Notes: a model not told the origin generated them from the letters alone. Shown: positions 26,424-35,208, counted from the first letter of the stretch. The stretch is DNA of 64,000 bases from Roseateles_B sp041906185 (GCA_041906185.1 JAYRJQ010000017.1:80765-144764); one strand, 5' to 3'. Made by a program: numbers and translations.

Positions 26424-26951
26424 ATGATGCAATTGCACAAGTTGGCACTGGGTGTGCTCGTGGCTGCCGGTCTGGCCGCCTGCTCGTCGACCAAGCTGGA
26501 AGAGCCGGCACCGGTCACCGACAAGAAGGTCGAGCCCCCGGTCGTCCAGAAGGAAGAGCAGAAGGCCGTCTCCCAGGTCAAGACCGTGGACCTGGACACC
26601 GAGCTGCTGAACGCCGCCAACGCCAAGGGCCGCACCGTCTTCTTCGACTTCGACAGCTTCGTGGTCAAGGGCGAGTACACCCCCCTGATCGAAGCCCACG
26701 CCAAGCGTCTGAAGAACAACGCCAAGGTCAAGATGAGCCTGGAAGGCCACGCTGACGAGCGCGGCGGCCGCGAGTACAACCTGGCCCTGGGTCAGAAGCG
26801 TGCAGAAGCCGTGGCTCAGTCCATGAGCCTGCTGGGCGTGGCCGCTGGCCAGGCTGAGCCGGTGAGCTTCGGCAAGGAGCGTCCCGCTGTCGAAGGCCAC
26901 AACGAAGAAGCCTGGGCCAAGAACCGTCGCGTCGAACTGAAGGACAAGTGA
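26424..26951 (+). CDS. pal: Peptidoglycan-associated lipoprotein Pal
   Basis: Pal is an outer-membrane lipoprotein that binds peptidoglycan and TolB. The 175-aa precursor has a lipoprotein signal ending in the lipobox LAAC, with Cys at about residue 18. A Pro/Lys/Val linker and an OmpA-like domain follow (TVFFDFDSFVVKGEY, LEGHADERGGREYNLALGQKRAEAV, NRRVEL). AAGGAG lies just upstream. Two adjacent ATGs (26424 and 26427) are possible, the second having the better spacing. Confidence 0.97.
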   Translation: MMQLHKLALGVLVAAGLAACSSTKLEEPAPVTDKKVEPPVVQKEEQKAVSQVKTVDLDTELLNAANAKGRTVFFDFDSFVVKGEYTPLIEAHAKRLKNNAKVKMSLEGHADERGGREYNLALGQKRAEAVAQSMSLLGVAAGQAEPVSFGKERPAVEGHNEEAWAKNRRVELKDK

Positions 26952-26952
26952 G

Positions 26953-27741
26953 ATGCAGGCCTTGCGACCCCGTCTGAGTGCCCTGGCCCTGGTCGTCGCG
27001 ACCCTGGCCGTGAGCCTGCCGGCGCGTGCCGGTTTGTTCGAGGATGACGAGGCCCGCAAGGCCATCCTGGACCTGCGGGCCAAGCTGCAGCAGATGGAGG
27101 ACGCCCAGCGCGTCCGCCAGGAGCAGCTGAGCTCGCAGTCCCAGGACCAGCAGTCTGCGCAGGCGCGCAGCCTGCTGGACCTCAGTGCCCAGATCGAGGC
27201 CCTGCGCGCCGAGATCGCCAAGCTGCGCGGTCAGAACGAGCAGCTGGCCCGTGACCTCGCCGAGACCCAGCGCCGCGTCACCGATCAGGCCCAGAGCCTG
27301 GACGCCCGCCTGAAGCCGCTCGAGCCGCAGAAGGTCAGCCTGGATGGCAAGGAATTCAACGTCGACCCCGAAGAGCGCCGCCAGTACGAGGCCGCCATCG
27401 GCGCCGTGCGCAAGGGCGACTTCGCCGAGGCCGTCACCGGCTTCAACACCTTCCTGAAGCGCTACCCCGCCAGCGGTTATGTCGACTCGGCCCGCTTCTG
27501 GCTCGGCAATGCCCAGTACGGCAAGCGTGACTACAGGGACGCGATCGCCAGCTTCAAGTCGCTGATCGTCGCCAACCCCGAGCACCCGCGTGCCGCCGAG
27601 GCTCTGCTGGCGCTGGCCAACTGCCAGATCGAGCTCAAGGACCTGAAGTCCGCCAAGCGCAGCCTGGAAGACCTGGTCAAGGCCTATCCCGGCACCGAAG
27701 CCGCACAGGCCGCCAAGGAGCGCCTGAAGGCGCTGAAGTAA
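26953..27741 (+). CDS. cpoB: Cell division coordinator CpoB (YbgF)
   Basis: CpoB links peptidoglycan synthesis by PBP1B to Tol-driven outer-membrane constriction. The 262-aa precursor has a signal peptide (LALVVATLAVSLPARA). An N-terminal trimerising coiled coil (about 30-120) is followed by C-terminal TPR repeats (about 140-262; FNTFLKRYPASGYVDSARFW, YPGTEAAQAAKERL). It starts one base after the pal stop. A terminator follows about 40 bp later. Confidence 0.95.
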   Translation: MQALRPRLSALALVVATLAVSLPARAGLFEDDEARKAILDLRAKLQQMEDAQRVRQEQLSSQSQDQQSAQARSLLDLSAQIEALRAEIAKLRGQNEQLARDLAETQRRVTDQAQSLDARLKPLEPQKVSLDGKEFNVDPEERRQYEAAIGAVRKGDFAEAVTGFNTFLKRYPASGYVDSARFWLGNAQYGKRDYRDAIASFKSLIVANPEHPRAAEALLALANCQIELKDLKSAKRSLEDLVKAYPGTEAAQAAKERLKALK

Positions 27742-27780
27742 TCGAAGCCGGCCAGGCAAGACCTGGCCCCGGCCACTCTC

Positions 27781-27812
27781 AACCCCGCCCGGATTGCTCA
27801 GGCGGGGTTTTG
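27781..27812 (+). terminator. Intrinsic terminator of tolB-pal-cpoB
   Basis: AACCCCGCC (27781-27789) pairs with GGCGGGGTT (27801-27809), followed by TTT. A smaller hairpin (GGCCAGGcaagaCCTGGCC) lies just before it. Confidence 0.85.
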
Positions 27813-27830
27813 CATTTCTGATGTGTCACC

Positions 27831-28676
27831 ATGAGCGCCATGAGCGAACTGCACACGCCCATCCCCGCCGTCGCGGACCCTGACAGCGAGCGCCGCTTCG
27901 GCGGCCTGCGCCGCCTCTATGGCGAGCGGGACTACCGCCGCCTGCGCGGCGCGCGCTTTGCCGTGGTGGGCGTGGGCGGCGTGGGCTCCTGGGCCGTGGA
28001 GGCGCTCGCCCGCAGCGGCGTGGCCGAGCTGGTGCTGATCGACCTGGACCAGGTGGCGGAGTCCAACATCAACCGGCAGATCCAGGCGCTGGGCAGCACC
28101 GTGGGCATGGCCAAGATCGACGCGCTGCGGGACCGCATCCGCGACATCCACCCGGAGTGCCGGGTGACCGGCATCGAGGAATTCGTCGAACCGGGCAACT
28201 GGCCGGACCTGCTGCAGGGCCGGGCGATCGACGGCCTGATCGACGCCTGCGACCAGGTGCGCGCCAAGGCGGCGCTGGCGGCCTGGGCGCGCCAGACCGG
28301 GCACTGCTTCGTGACCGTCGGCGCGGCCGGCGGCAAGAGGGCCTCGCATCTGCTGGAGGTGCAAGACCTGGCCCTCACCACGCACGACCCGCTGCTCGCC
28401 AGCCTGCGCCAGCGTCTGCGCAAGGAGCACGGCCTGGCCCGGCAGGGCAAGATGGGCGTGAGCTGCGTGTTCTCGTGCGAGGCCGTGCAGCGGCCCGAGG
28501 CGGCCTGCGATGTGCCAGGGCAGGCCGGCGCGGCGGTGGATGGTAGCCTCAACTGCGCGGGCTATGGCTCGAGCGTGATGGTCACCGCCGCCTTCGGCAT
28601 GACGGCCGCGGCGGAGCTGGTGAAAGAATTTTTGAAAACCTCTTGCATGGAGCAAAAAACTGCTCCTATAATCTGA
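27831..28676 (+). CDS. tcdA: tRNA threonylcarbamoyladenosine dehydratase
   Basis: TcdA (CsdL/YgdL) is an E1-like enzyme that cyclises t6A37 in tRNA to ct6A using ATP. The 281-aa product starts its core with RRFGGLRRLYGERDYRRLRGARF. The adenylate-binding loop GVGGVGSWAVEALARSG comes next, then LIDLDQVAESNINRQIQALG and DACDQVRAKAAL. It is fitting that a tRNA cluster follows: ct6A occurs in ANN-decoding tRNAs such as tRNA-Lys. The promoter of those tRNAs overlaps the 3' end of this gene. Confidence 0.93.
   Translation: MSAMSELHTPIPAVADPDSERRFGGLRRLYGERDYRRLRGARFAVVGVGGVGSWAVEALARSGVAELVLIDLDQVAESNINRQIQALGSTVGMAKIDALRDRIRDIHPECRVTGIEEFVEPGNWPDLLQGRAIDGLIDACDQVRAKAALAAWARQTGHCFVTVGAAGGKRASHLLEVQDLALTTHDPLLASLRQRLRKEHGLARQGKMGVSCVFSCEAVQRPEAACDVPGQAGAAVDGSLNCAGYGSSVMVTAAFGMTAAAELVKEFLKTSCMEQKTAPII
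28643..28672 (+). promoter_or_regulatory. Sigma-70 promoter of the tRNA-Lys cluster
   Basis: TTGCAT (28643-28648) and a perfect TATAAT (28667-28672) are separated by 18 bp. They overlap the last codons of tcdA and lie about 85 bp before the first tRNA. Confidence 0.85.
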
Positions 28677-28757
28677 GGCTCTGCTGATGAGTACAGCGCT
28701 TAGGCAAACAGCTTGAAAAAGCTAGATCGCTGAAGCAGCCGTAGCTCAACAAGGCTC

Positions 28758-28833
28758 GGGTTGTTAGCTCAGTCGGTAGAGCAGCGGACTTTTAATCCGT
28801 TGGTCGCAGGTTCGAATCCTGCACAACCCACCA
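28758..28833 (+). tRNA. tRNA-Lys(TTT)
   Basis: A 76-nt cloverleaf with acceptor GGGTTGT/ACAACCC, anticodon stem CGGA/TCCG around the loop CTTTTAA (anticodon TTT), T-arm GTTCGAATC, and an encoded CCA. First of three tandem lysine tRNAs. Confidence 0.97.
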
Positions 28834-28854
28834 GTTTCGGTCGGTTTCGATCAC

Positions 28855-28930
28855 GGGCTCTTAGCTCAGTTGGTAGAGCAGCGGACTCTTAATCCGTTGG
28901 TCGTAGGTTCGAATCCTACAGGGCCCACCA
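28855..28930 (+). tRNA. tRNA-Lys(CTT), copy 1
   Basis: A 76-nt cloverleaf with acceptor GGGCTCT/AGGGCCC (one G-T pair), loop CTCTTAA (anticodon CTT), and encoded CCA. Identical in sequence to the copy at 28976. Confidence 0.97.
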
Positions 28931-28975
28931 AGTTTTCTTGGCAGGCGTGATCGAAAGCGATAAGTGAGAAGAATC

Positions 28976-29051
28976 GGGCTCTTAGCTCAGTTGGTAGAGC
29001 AGCGGACTCTTAATCCGTTGGTCGTAGGTTCGAATCCTACAGGGCCCACCA
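28976..29051 (+). tRNA. tRNA-Lys(CTT), copy 2
   Basis: A 76-nt cloverleaf identical to the copy at 28855, with anticodon CTT and encoded CCA. The spacer before it (45 bp) differs from the first spacer, so the duplication covers only the tRNA itself. A terminator follows. Confidence 0.97.
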
Positions 29052-29058
29052 AAACAGA

Positions 29059-29095
29059 AGGGACTCGTCGAAAGACGGGGCCCTTTTTGTTTTTC
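29059..29095 (+). terminator. Intrinsic terminator of the tRNA-Lys cluster
   Basis: AAGGG and CGTC pair with GACG and CCCTT around a GAAA tetraloop, followed by a T-rich run (29083-29095). Confidence 0.8.
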
Positions 29096-29285
29096 GGCCT
29101 GTAGTCGTTTCGGCTGGCGAGCGGAGGCTCCGGGCCCGGTGATGTGCGCCATCTCACAGTTGCCTGATCCTTCACAGGAAAACCGCAAGCGAAGGGGGCG
29201 CATGTGAAGAATTGTTTCAGTATCATCCGGAGCTTTGTCCGCGCCCCTTTCCCGGCGCGGCACGGATTCCGGGGATGACAGGGCG

Positions 29286-30875
29286 ATGGATAGCAGCAAG
29301 GACACCCACAGCCTGGGCGCAGCGCCTCGCGGCGCCGGCCTGCGCCTGGGTCCGTGGCAGCTGGACATGCAGAGCCGCCGCGACGCCGGCCGCCTGCTCA
29401 TCGGCTTTCTCGTCTTCCATCTGCTGCTGTGGGTCGTCAGCTCCGCGCTGACGCACCGCGCGCCGCCCTGGGACAACATCGAGCAGCTCGTCTGGCAGCA
29501 GTCCCTGCAGTGGGGCTACTACAAGCACCCGCCGTTCCCGACCTGGTGGCTGAGCTTCTGGACCACGCTGCTGGGCAACTCGATCTGGGTGACCTTCTTC
29601 GCCGCGCAGCTGAGCGTGGTGCTGATGCTCTACATGGTCTGGCGCATCGGCCTGCTGGTGATGTCGCCCGCCCGCTCGCTCAGCGCCGTGCTGCTGAGCA
29701 GTCTGCTGATCTACCACGGCATCCACGGCATCATGGCCAACCACAACACGGTGCAGCTCATGCCCGTGGCGCTGCTGCTGTGGACCGGTCTGCTGGCCGT
29801 GCGCGACGGCGGCTGGGGGCGCTGGCTGCTGGCCGGCCTGGCGGCGGCGCTGTGCATGCTGACCAAGTACAGCGCGCTCATCTGGCTGGCGGTGCTGGGC
29901 CTGTGGATGCTCCAGGACGTGCGCATGCGCCGCCTGCGTCCCTGGCTGGGGGCAGGTCTTGCCCTGCTGGTGGCCGCGGTGCTGTTCGCGCCGCACATCC
30001 AGTGGCTGCTGCGCGAGGGCGCGCCGAGCCTCGGCTATGTCAGCAAGGCGGTGAACGGCGAGAACGACGCCTCGCAGCTCGGGCACTGGGGGCGGCTGGC
30101 CAACTTCGTGGTGATCCAGCTCGGCCGGGCGCTGCCGCTGCTGCTGGCCACGGGGCTCATGGCATGGCTGCTGCGCGGCAAGGCGCGCTGGCCGCTGGCG
30201 GACGCGCCCGAGCGCCCGGAAGCCCGCTTCATCACCTTCATGGCCCTCGGCCCGGTGCTGCTGACGTCACTGCTGGGCGTCGCCGGCGTGAAGCTGGGTT
30301 CCGCCTGGGCGGCGACCTTCTTCGTGGTGCTCGGCCTGTGGCTGATGCGCTTCGTGCCGGCCCACGAGCCCAACCGCCTGGTGCGCACGGCGCTCACGAT
30401 CGCGGTGGTCTTCGAGCTGCTGATGGCCCTGAGCCAGGTCGTGGTCAACGGCTGGCTGGTGGACCTCAAGGATCGCCCGGCCCGTGCCAACTTCCCGGCC
30501 CAGAACCTGGCCGCGCAAGTGGACGCAGTCTGGCGCAGGCACCAGCCGGGGGCGCTGCACATCGTCGTGGGCGAGACCTGGCTGGCGGGCAATGTCTCGG
30601 TGCATGCGCCGACGCACCCGCTGGTGTTCCTCGACGCCGACCCGCAGAAGTCGCCCTGGGTGAAGCCGGAGATGATCCGCCAGTGCGGCGCCATGCTCGT
30701 GGTCGACGTGCGCGACCTCGGCCAGCTGCCGCCGGCGGTCGACCGGCTGCGCGAGCAGGCCTACGCCCAGGGGCAGATCGACCTGCCCTGGACGCGACGC
30801 GGCACCGGCCCGCACCTGCAGGTGGAATGGTCCATCGTGGCGCCGGAAAAGCCCGGCCTGTGCCCGCTGCACTGA
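29286..30875 (+). CDS. ArnT/PMT-like family 39 glycosyltransferase
   Basis: A 529-aa integral membrane glycosyltransferase of the dolichyl-phosphate-mannose/ArnT superfamily (GT39/PMT_2). About ten hydrophobic helices are visible from residue 35 onward. The first periplasmic loop contains PPWDNIEQLVWQQ and YYKHPPFPTWW, the acidic and His/Pro features of this superfamily. It is expected to transfer a sugar from an undecaprenyl-phosphate carrier to an acceptor on the outer face of the inner membrane. Donor and acceptor are unknown. ATG 29286 was chosen; an upstream in-frame codon at 29235 adds a non-conserved leader. Confidence 0.82.
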   Translation: MDSSKDTHSLGAAPRGAGLRLGPWQLDMQSRRDAGRLLIGFLVFHLLLWVVSSALTHRAPPWDNIEQLVWQQSLQWGYYKHPPFPTWWLSFWTTLLGNSIWVTFFAAQLSVVLMLYMVWRIGLLVMSPARSLSAVLLSSLLIYHGIHGIMANHNTVQLMPVALLLWTGLLAVRDGGWGRWLLAGLAAALCMLTKYSALIWLAVLGLWMLQDVRMRRLRPWLGAGLALLVAAVLFAPHIQWLLREGAPSLGYVSKAVNGENDASQLGHWGRLANFVVIQLGRALPLLLATGLMAWLLRGKARWPLADAPERPEARFITFMALGPVLLTSLLGVAGVKLGSAWAATFFVVLGLWLMRFVPAHEPNRLVRTALTIAVVFELLMALSQVVVNGWLVDLKDRPARANFPAQNLAAQVDAVWRRHQPGALHIVVGETWLAGNVSVHAPTHPLVFLDADPQKSPWVKPEMIRQCGAMLVVDVRDLGQLPPAVDRLREQAYAQGQIDLPWTRRGTGPHLQVEWSIVAPEKPGLCPLH

Positions 30876-30909
30876 GCCGCGGCGTGCCGAGGCCGGCTAG
30901 CATGGCGCG

Positions 30910-31524
30910 ATGAAGCTGTACCTGCTCTTCCTGCTCGTGGCCGCGGCGACGGTGGCCAGCCCCGGTCCCGGCGTGATGCTCTCGCTCAACAACGCCCTGC
31001 GCCTCGGCTGGCGCGGAAGCCTGCCGGGCATCGCCGGCGTGGCCGCGGGCGCGGCCGTGGTGGCCGGCCTTTCGGCGACCAGCCTCGGGCTGCTCCTGTC
31101 GCAGTCGGCCCAGGCCTACACCGTGATCCAGCTGCTGGGCGCCGCCTATCTGGTGTGGCTCGGCATCAAGCTGTGGCGGGCCCCGGCCGAGGACTGGGCG
31201 GAGGCGGCGCAGGCGCCCGTGCTGAGTCCGGCGCGCCGCTTCCTCGAAGGCCTGATGCTGCAGTTCACCAATCCCAAGGCCATCGTATTCTTCCTCTCGA
31301 TCCTGCCGCAGTTCGTCGACAAGGCCCGGCCGGCGGGGCCGCAACTGGTGCTGCTGGTGCTCAGCTACGCCGGCCTCGTGCTCGTGATCCATAGCTTCTA
31401 TGCCTGGGCAGCGCAGTCGGTGCGGCAGTTCCTCGGCTCGGCCCGGGGGCGCCGCTGGTTCCAACGGGGCAGCGGGCTCGTGTTCATCGGCTTCGGCGTG
31501 GCGCTGGCCCGCGCCGGGCGCTGA
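30910..31524 (+). CDS. LysE/RhtB-family amino-acid exporter
   Basis: The 204-aa inner-membrane protein has about six hydrophobic helices. It shows the family N-terminal signature ATVASPGPGVMLSLNNALRLGWRG and the mid-protein FTNPKAIVFFLSILPQFVD. Members export amino acids or derivatives such as lysine, threonine or homoserine. The substrate here cannot be told from sequence. It lies 34 bp after the glycosyltransferase gene. Confidence 0.9.
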   Translation: MKLYLLFLLVAAATVASPGPGVMLSLNNALRLGWRGSLPGIAGVAAGAAVVAGLSATSLGLLLSQSAQAYTVIQLLGAAYLVWLGIKLWRAPAEDWAEAAQAPVLSPARRFLEGLMLQFTNPKAIVFFLSILPQFVDKARPAGPQLVLLVLSYAGLVLVIHSFYAWAAQSVRQFLGSARGRRWFQRGSGLVFIGFGVALARAGR

Positions 31525-31639
31525 GGTGCTGAGGCACTGCGCGGGGCGCGCAACCCCTCGCGGCGCGGGCCTTTTCCCGGCATCGGTTCGTCGGCCCGGG
31601 GCCCCGTGGGCTAGACTGCCCGGCTTGCGAGAGTCCCCC

Positions 31640-32734
31640 ATGAGCATGAATCAAGAAGCCCTGGTGCTGCAGGCCCTGCAGCGCGTCGTCGACCCTGTGA
31701 CCCAGCAGGATTTCGTCAGCAGCAAGCAGATCCGGCAGCTGCGTATCGAGGGCGACGCCCTGAGCTTCGAGCTCGAGATGGGCTACCCGGCCGCCGGCCT
31801 GCACGAGGCCCTGCGTGAGTCGCTGACGTCGGCGGCGCGCAGCGTGCCCGGCATCGCCCGCGTGGACATCCGCATCAGCACCCGCGTCGTGGCCCATGCC
31901 GTGCAGCGCGGCGTGCAGCTGCTGCCGGGCGTGAAGAACATCGTGGCCGTGGCTTCGGGCAAGGGCGGCGTGGGCAAGAGCACCACTGCGGCCAATCTGG
32001 CCCTGGCCCTGGTCGCCGAGGGCGCTCGCGTGGGCCTGCTCGACGCCGACATCTACGGCCCGAGCCAGCCCCTGATGATGGGCGCCAGCGGCCAGCCGCA
32101 GTCCGAGGACGGCAAGACCATGGAGCCCATGATGGCGCATGGCGTGCAGCTCATGTCCATCGGCTTCCTCGTCGCCGAGGACCAGGCCATGGTCTGGCGC
32201 GGCCCCATGGCCACGCAGGCGCTCGAGCAGCTGCTGCGCCAGACGAACTGGCACGAGCTCGACTACCTCATCGTCGACATGCCGCCCGGCACCGGCGACA
32301 TCCAGCTGACGCTGTCGCAGCGCGTGCCCGTGACGGGCGCCGTCATCGTGACCACGCCGCAGGACATCGCCCTGATCGACGCCAAGAAGGGCCTCAAGAT
32401 GTTCGAGAAGGTGGGCGTGCCCATCCTCGGCCTGGTCGAGAACATGGCGGTGCACATCTGCACGAATTGCGGCCATGCCGAGCACATCTTCGGCGCCGAG
32501 GGCGGCCAGAAGATGGCGGCGCAGTACGGCCTGCCCTACCTGGGCGGCCTGCCGCTGGCGCTCTCGATCCGCGAGCAGGCCGACGCCGGCCGCCCGAGCG
32601 TGGTGGCGGACCCGGACGGCGAGATCGCCCAGCGCTACCGCAGCATCGCCCGCCAGGTGGCGGCGCGCATCGCGAGCCAGGCCAAGGACTACTCGTCGAA
32701 GTTCCCGACCATCACCATCTCGAAGAACAGCTGA
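31640..32734 (+). CDS. apbC: Iron-sulfur cluster carrier ApbC (Mrp)
   Basis: A Mrp/NBP35-family P-loop protein that binds and transfers Fe-S clusters. The 364-aa product has an N-terminal MIP18/DUF59 domain (about 5-85; LQRVVDPVTQQDFV). The ATPase domain follows, with the deviant Walker A GKGGVGKSTTAANLA (about residue 107) and DADIYGPSQPLMMG. The cluster-binding CXXC is in HICTNCGHAEHIFG near 275. ATG 31640 or 31646 is the start. It lies 4 bp before a nitroreductase gene. Confidence 0.95.
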   Translation: MSMNQEALVLQALQRVVDPVTQQDFVSSKQIRQLRIEGDALSFELEMGYPAAGLHEALRESLTSAARSVPGIARVDIRISTRVVAHAVQRGVQLLPGVKNIVAVASGKGGVGKSTTAANLALALVAEGARVGLLDADIYGPSQPLMMGASGQPQSEDGKTMEPMMAHGVQLMSIGFLVAEDQAMVWRGPMATQALEQLLRQTNWHELDYLIVDMPPGTGDIQLTLSQRVPVTGAVIVTTPQDIALIDAKKGLKMFEKVGVPILGLVENMAVHICTNCGHAEHIFGAEGGQKMAAQYGLPYLGGLPLALSIREQADAGRPSVVADPDGEIAQRYRSIARQVAARIASQAKDYSSKFPTITISKNS

Positions 32735-32738
32735 GGCC

Positions 32739-33320
32739 ATGAGCGCCGCCGATCCCGAGCTGCTGCAGGCGCTGCTGGCGCGGCATTCCGTCGGCCCGAA
32801 GCATCTCGTCGAGCCGGGGCCGGACGAGGCGCAGCTGCAGCGCATGGTCGAGGCCGCCCTGCGCGGGCCGGACCACGGCGAGCTGGTGCCGTTCCGCTTC
32901 AAGTGGGTGGGCGGCGAGGCGCGCGAGCGCATGGCGGCGCTGTTCGCGGCGGCCGCACGGCGCGCGGGCAAGGACGAGGCGGGGGCGGCCCTCGATGCCG
33001 AGCGGGCCCTGCGCCCGCCCGTGACGGTGGCCGTCGTGGCCCGCATCGACATGGGCCATCCGCAGGTGCCGGCGCACGAGCAGTGGGCCTGCGTGGGCGG
33101 CGCGCTGGCGAATTTCCTCAATGCGGCCCATCTGCTGGGCTATGGCGCCAAGATGCTGTCCGGCGCCAAGGTGCGGGATGCCGACCTCGTGGCCGCCTTC
33201 TGCGAGCCCGGTGAGACGCTGCTGGGCTGGATCGCCCTGGGTACGGCGGCGAAGCCCGGCCGCGCCTCGCGCAAGCCGCCGGCCGAGGCCGTGCTGCAGC
33301 GCTGGCCGGGGCGCACCTGA
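32739..33320 (+). CDS. Nitroreductase-family FMN oxidoreductase
   Basis: A 193-aa protein of the nitroreductase superfamily, similar to the YdjA branch. ARHSVGPKHLVEPGPDEAQLQRMVEAALRGPDHGEL at the N-terminus carries the FMN-binding arginine/serine loop. QWACVGGALANFLNAAHLLGYG is the conserved dimer/FMN helix, and LLGWIALGT is the C-terminal strand. The physiological substrate is unknown. It follows apbC by 4 bp, so the two are probably co-transcribed. Confidence 0.88.
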   Translation: MSAADPELLQALLARHSVGPKHLVEPGPDEAQLQRMVEAALRGPDHGELVPFRFKWVGGEARERMAALFAAAARRAGKDEAGAALDAERALRPPVTVAVVARIDMGHPQVPAHEQWACVGGALANFLNAAHLLGYGAKMLSGAKVRDADLVAAFCEPGETLLGWIALGTAAKPGRASRKPPAEAVLQRWPGRT

Positions 33321-33329
33321 GCGGCGGGC

Positions 33330-33872
33330 TCAGGCCTGCGGGGCCTGGGCGTCGCGGATGAGCGTGGGGCCGACGCGGCTCTCGATGGCGGCGAGCATGT
33401 CCTTGCCCCAGCCCAGCGCGAACAGCAGCTCCCCGACGACGAACATCGGCCCGACGAGCAGGCCCACGAGGTCGTCGACGAAGGCCGGCTTGCGGCCCTC
33501 GTAGTAGTGGCCGACGAACTGGATGATCCAGCCGACCACGAAGCTGCCCACGCCCACGGTCAGCCAGGCGGCGGTCGTCTCCTGGGCGAAGGGCGTTGCC
33601 AGGGCCATCAGCACGGCGTTCACGGCCACGGTGGCCAGCCCCAGCACGACGGCGCCGCGCGTCAGGTACCACAGCGCCGTGACGGCGCACAGCAGCCAGG
33701 CGCCATTCGCCTCGAGACCGCCGAGGGCCAGCGGGATGCGCGCCAGCAGCACGCCGATGGCGAACACGATCAGCGGGATGCCCACGAAGTGCGTGGCGAT
33801 GTTGCGGCGGTCCCGGTGGTAGGCGGCGTACTGGGCCATCAGGTCCAGGGCAGGGCGGAAGGGGCTGGCCAT
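33330..33872 (-). CDS. Mpo1-like (DUF962) membrane protein
   Basis: The 180-aa protein belongs to the DUF962/Mpo1 family, whose yeast member is an Fe(II) dioxygenase acting on 2-hydroxy fatty acids. Four hydrophobic helices are visible. The conserved metal-ligand histidines are in YHRDRRNIATHFVGIPLI and IIQFVGHYYEGRKPAFVDDL. The bacterial function is not established. It converges on the nitroreductase gene and is divergent from the Crp/Fnr regulator. Confidence 0.88.
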   Translation of the reverse strand: MASPFRPALDLMAQYAAYHRDRRNIATHFVGIPLIVFAIGVLLARIPLALGGLEANGAWLLCAVTALWYLTRGAVVLGLATVAVNAVLMALATPFAQETTAAWLTVGVGSFVVGWIIQFVGHYYEGRKPAFVDDLVGLLVGPMFVVGELLFALGWGKDMLAAIESRVGPTLIRDAQAPQA

Positions 33873-33931
33873 GGCGGGTCTCCACGTTTGTCTTGATATC
33901 CATCAGCTTAGGCAGCGGCGAGCATTCGCAC

Positions 33932-33947
33932 TGTCAAAGATTCGACA
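33932..33947. promoter_or_regulatory. Possible operator between mpo1-like gene and Crp/Fnr regulator
   Basis: TGTC-N8-GACA (33932-33935/33944-33947) is an inverted repeat in the 117-bp divergent gap. It resembles a degenerate Crp-type half-site pair, and could be an autoregulatory site of the adjacent regulator. Confidence 0.3.
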
Positions 33948-33989
33948 CTTGGCCCCTTCCAAAACCCACACCCGCTCCCGAAGGTCCGG

Positions 33990-34715
33990 ATGCCCATGCC
34001 CCTCGACGCCGCCGATCACCGGGCCCTGGCCGCCAGCCGCTGGTTCGCCAGCTGCGAACCGGCGCTGCAGGACGCCCTGCGCGCGCTCGGTCACGGGCTG
34101 AGCCTGGTGGATGGGGAGCAGCTGTTCCACCGCGGGCAGTCCTCGGCGGGCCTGTGCTGCGTGCTGGACGGCGCGCTGCAGGTCGGGCGCCTGGCCCCGG
34201 ACGGCTCGCAGAGCCTGCTGGCGTGGCTGGAGCCGGGGCAGTGGTTCGGTGAGATCTCCCTGCTGGACGGCCAGCCCCGCACGCACGACGTGGTGGCCGA
34301 CGGCCCGGCGCGTCTGTGGCTGGTGCCCGAGGTCGAATTGCTCGACTGGCTGGCGTCCCACCCGGCGCACTGGCGCAGCATCGCCCGCCTGGCCTGCGCC
34401 AAGCTGCGCCAGACCTTCGAGGTGCTGGAGGACATCGCCCGCCTGCCGCTGGAGGCGCGGCTGGCGAAGCGCCTGATCCAGGTCGCGCAGGGCTATGGCG
34501 AGCAAGACCTGACCCCCTCGCCAGACGCGCCGCCCCGCGAGCTGCGGCTGCCGCAGGAGCAGCTGGCGCTGATGATGGGCGTGAGCCGCCAGACGGTGAA
34601 CAAGGCGCTGAAGTCGCTGGAGGCGCAGGGGCTGATCGCGCTGCGCTATGGCGGCATCGCGCTGCTGGACGCGCCGGCCCTGGCGGCGCTGGGGCAGAAT
34701 CCCGGCCATGACTAA
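33990..34715 (+). CDS. Crp/Fnr-family transcription regulator
   Basis: A 241-aa regulator with an N-terminal cyclic-nucleotide-binding-type domain (about 15-125; GEQLFHRGQSSAGLCCVLDGALQVG, PGQWFGEISLLDGQPRTHDV). A dimer helix follows, then a C-terminal winged helix (about 180-230; LPQEQLALMMGVSRQTVNKALKSLEAQGLI). There is no Fnr-type N-terminal cysteine cluster. Ligand unknown. The stop overlaps the moaE start by 8 bp, so moaE and crcB may be in the same transcript. Confidence 0.9.
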   Translation: MPMPLDAADHRALAASRWFASCEPALQDALRALGHGLSLVDGEQLFHRGQSSAGLCCVLDGALQVGRLAPDGSQSLLAWLEPGQWFGEISLLDGQPRTHDVVADGPARLWLVPEVELLDWLASHPAHWRSIARLACAKLRQTFEVLEDIARLPLEARLAKRLIQVAQGYGEQDLTPSPDAPPRELRLPQEQLALMMGVSRQTVNKALKSLEAQGLIALRYGGIALLDAPALAALGQNPGHD

Positions 34716-35208
34716 GCTGCCGCGCGTTCGCATCCAGACCGAGGACTTCGACCTCAGCGCCGAGTGCGCCGCCCTGCGCGCCGGTGACGGCGGCGTGGGC
34801 GCGGTGGTGAGCTTCGTGGGCACCGTGCGCGGCGGCGAGGGCCAGCCCGGCGCCGACGCCATCTCGCTGATGGAGCTCGAGCACTACCCCGGCATGACCG
34901 AGGCCGCCATCGAGGCCATGATCGACGAGGCCCACCGCCGCTTCGACATCCGCGCCGCCCGCGTGATCCACCGCGTGGGGCCGCTGGCGCCGCTGGCGCA
35001 GATCGTCGGCGTGTTCGTCAGCTCGCGCCACCGCGGGCAGGGCTTCCAGGCCTGCGAGTTCCTGATGGATTACCTCAAGACGCAGGCGCCGTTCTGGAAG
35101 AAGGAGCACGGTCCGGACGGCGCGCGCTGGGTCGACGCCCGCGAGGTGGACGACGCCGCGCTGGCGCGCTGGGGGATCCGCTCCGACAACGCCGGAGCCC
35201 AGGCATGA
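34708..35208 (+). CDS. moaE: Molybdopterin synthase catalytic subunit MoaE
   Basis: MoaE with MoaD inserts the dithiolene sulfurs into precursor Z during molybdenum cofactor synthesis. The 166-aa product has GAVVSFVGTVRG, MELEHYPGMTEAAIE, SSRHRGQGFQACEFLMDYLK and the active-site lysine region PFWKKEHGPDGARWVDA. MoaD is not adjacent. The gene begins inside the Crp/Fnr gene and its end overlaps crcB. Confidence 0.95.
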   Translation: MTKLPRVRIQTEDFDLSAECAALRAGDGGVGAVVSFVGTVRGGEGQPGADAISLMELEHYPGMTEAAIEAMIDEAHRRFDIRAARVIHRVGPLAPLAQIVGVFVSSRHRGQGFQACEFLMDYLKTQAPFWKKEHGPDGARWVDAREVDDAALARWGIRSDNAGAQA

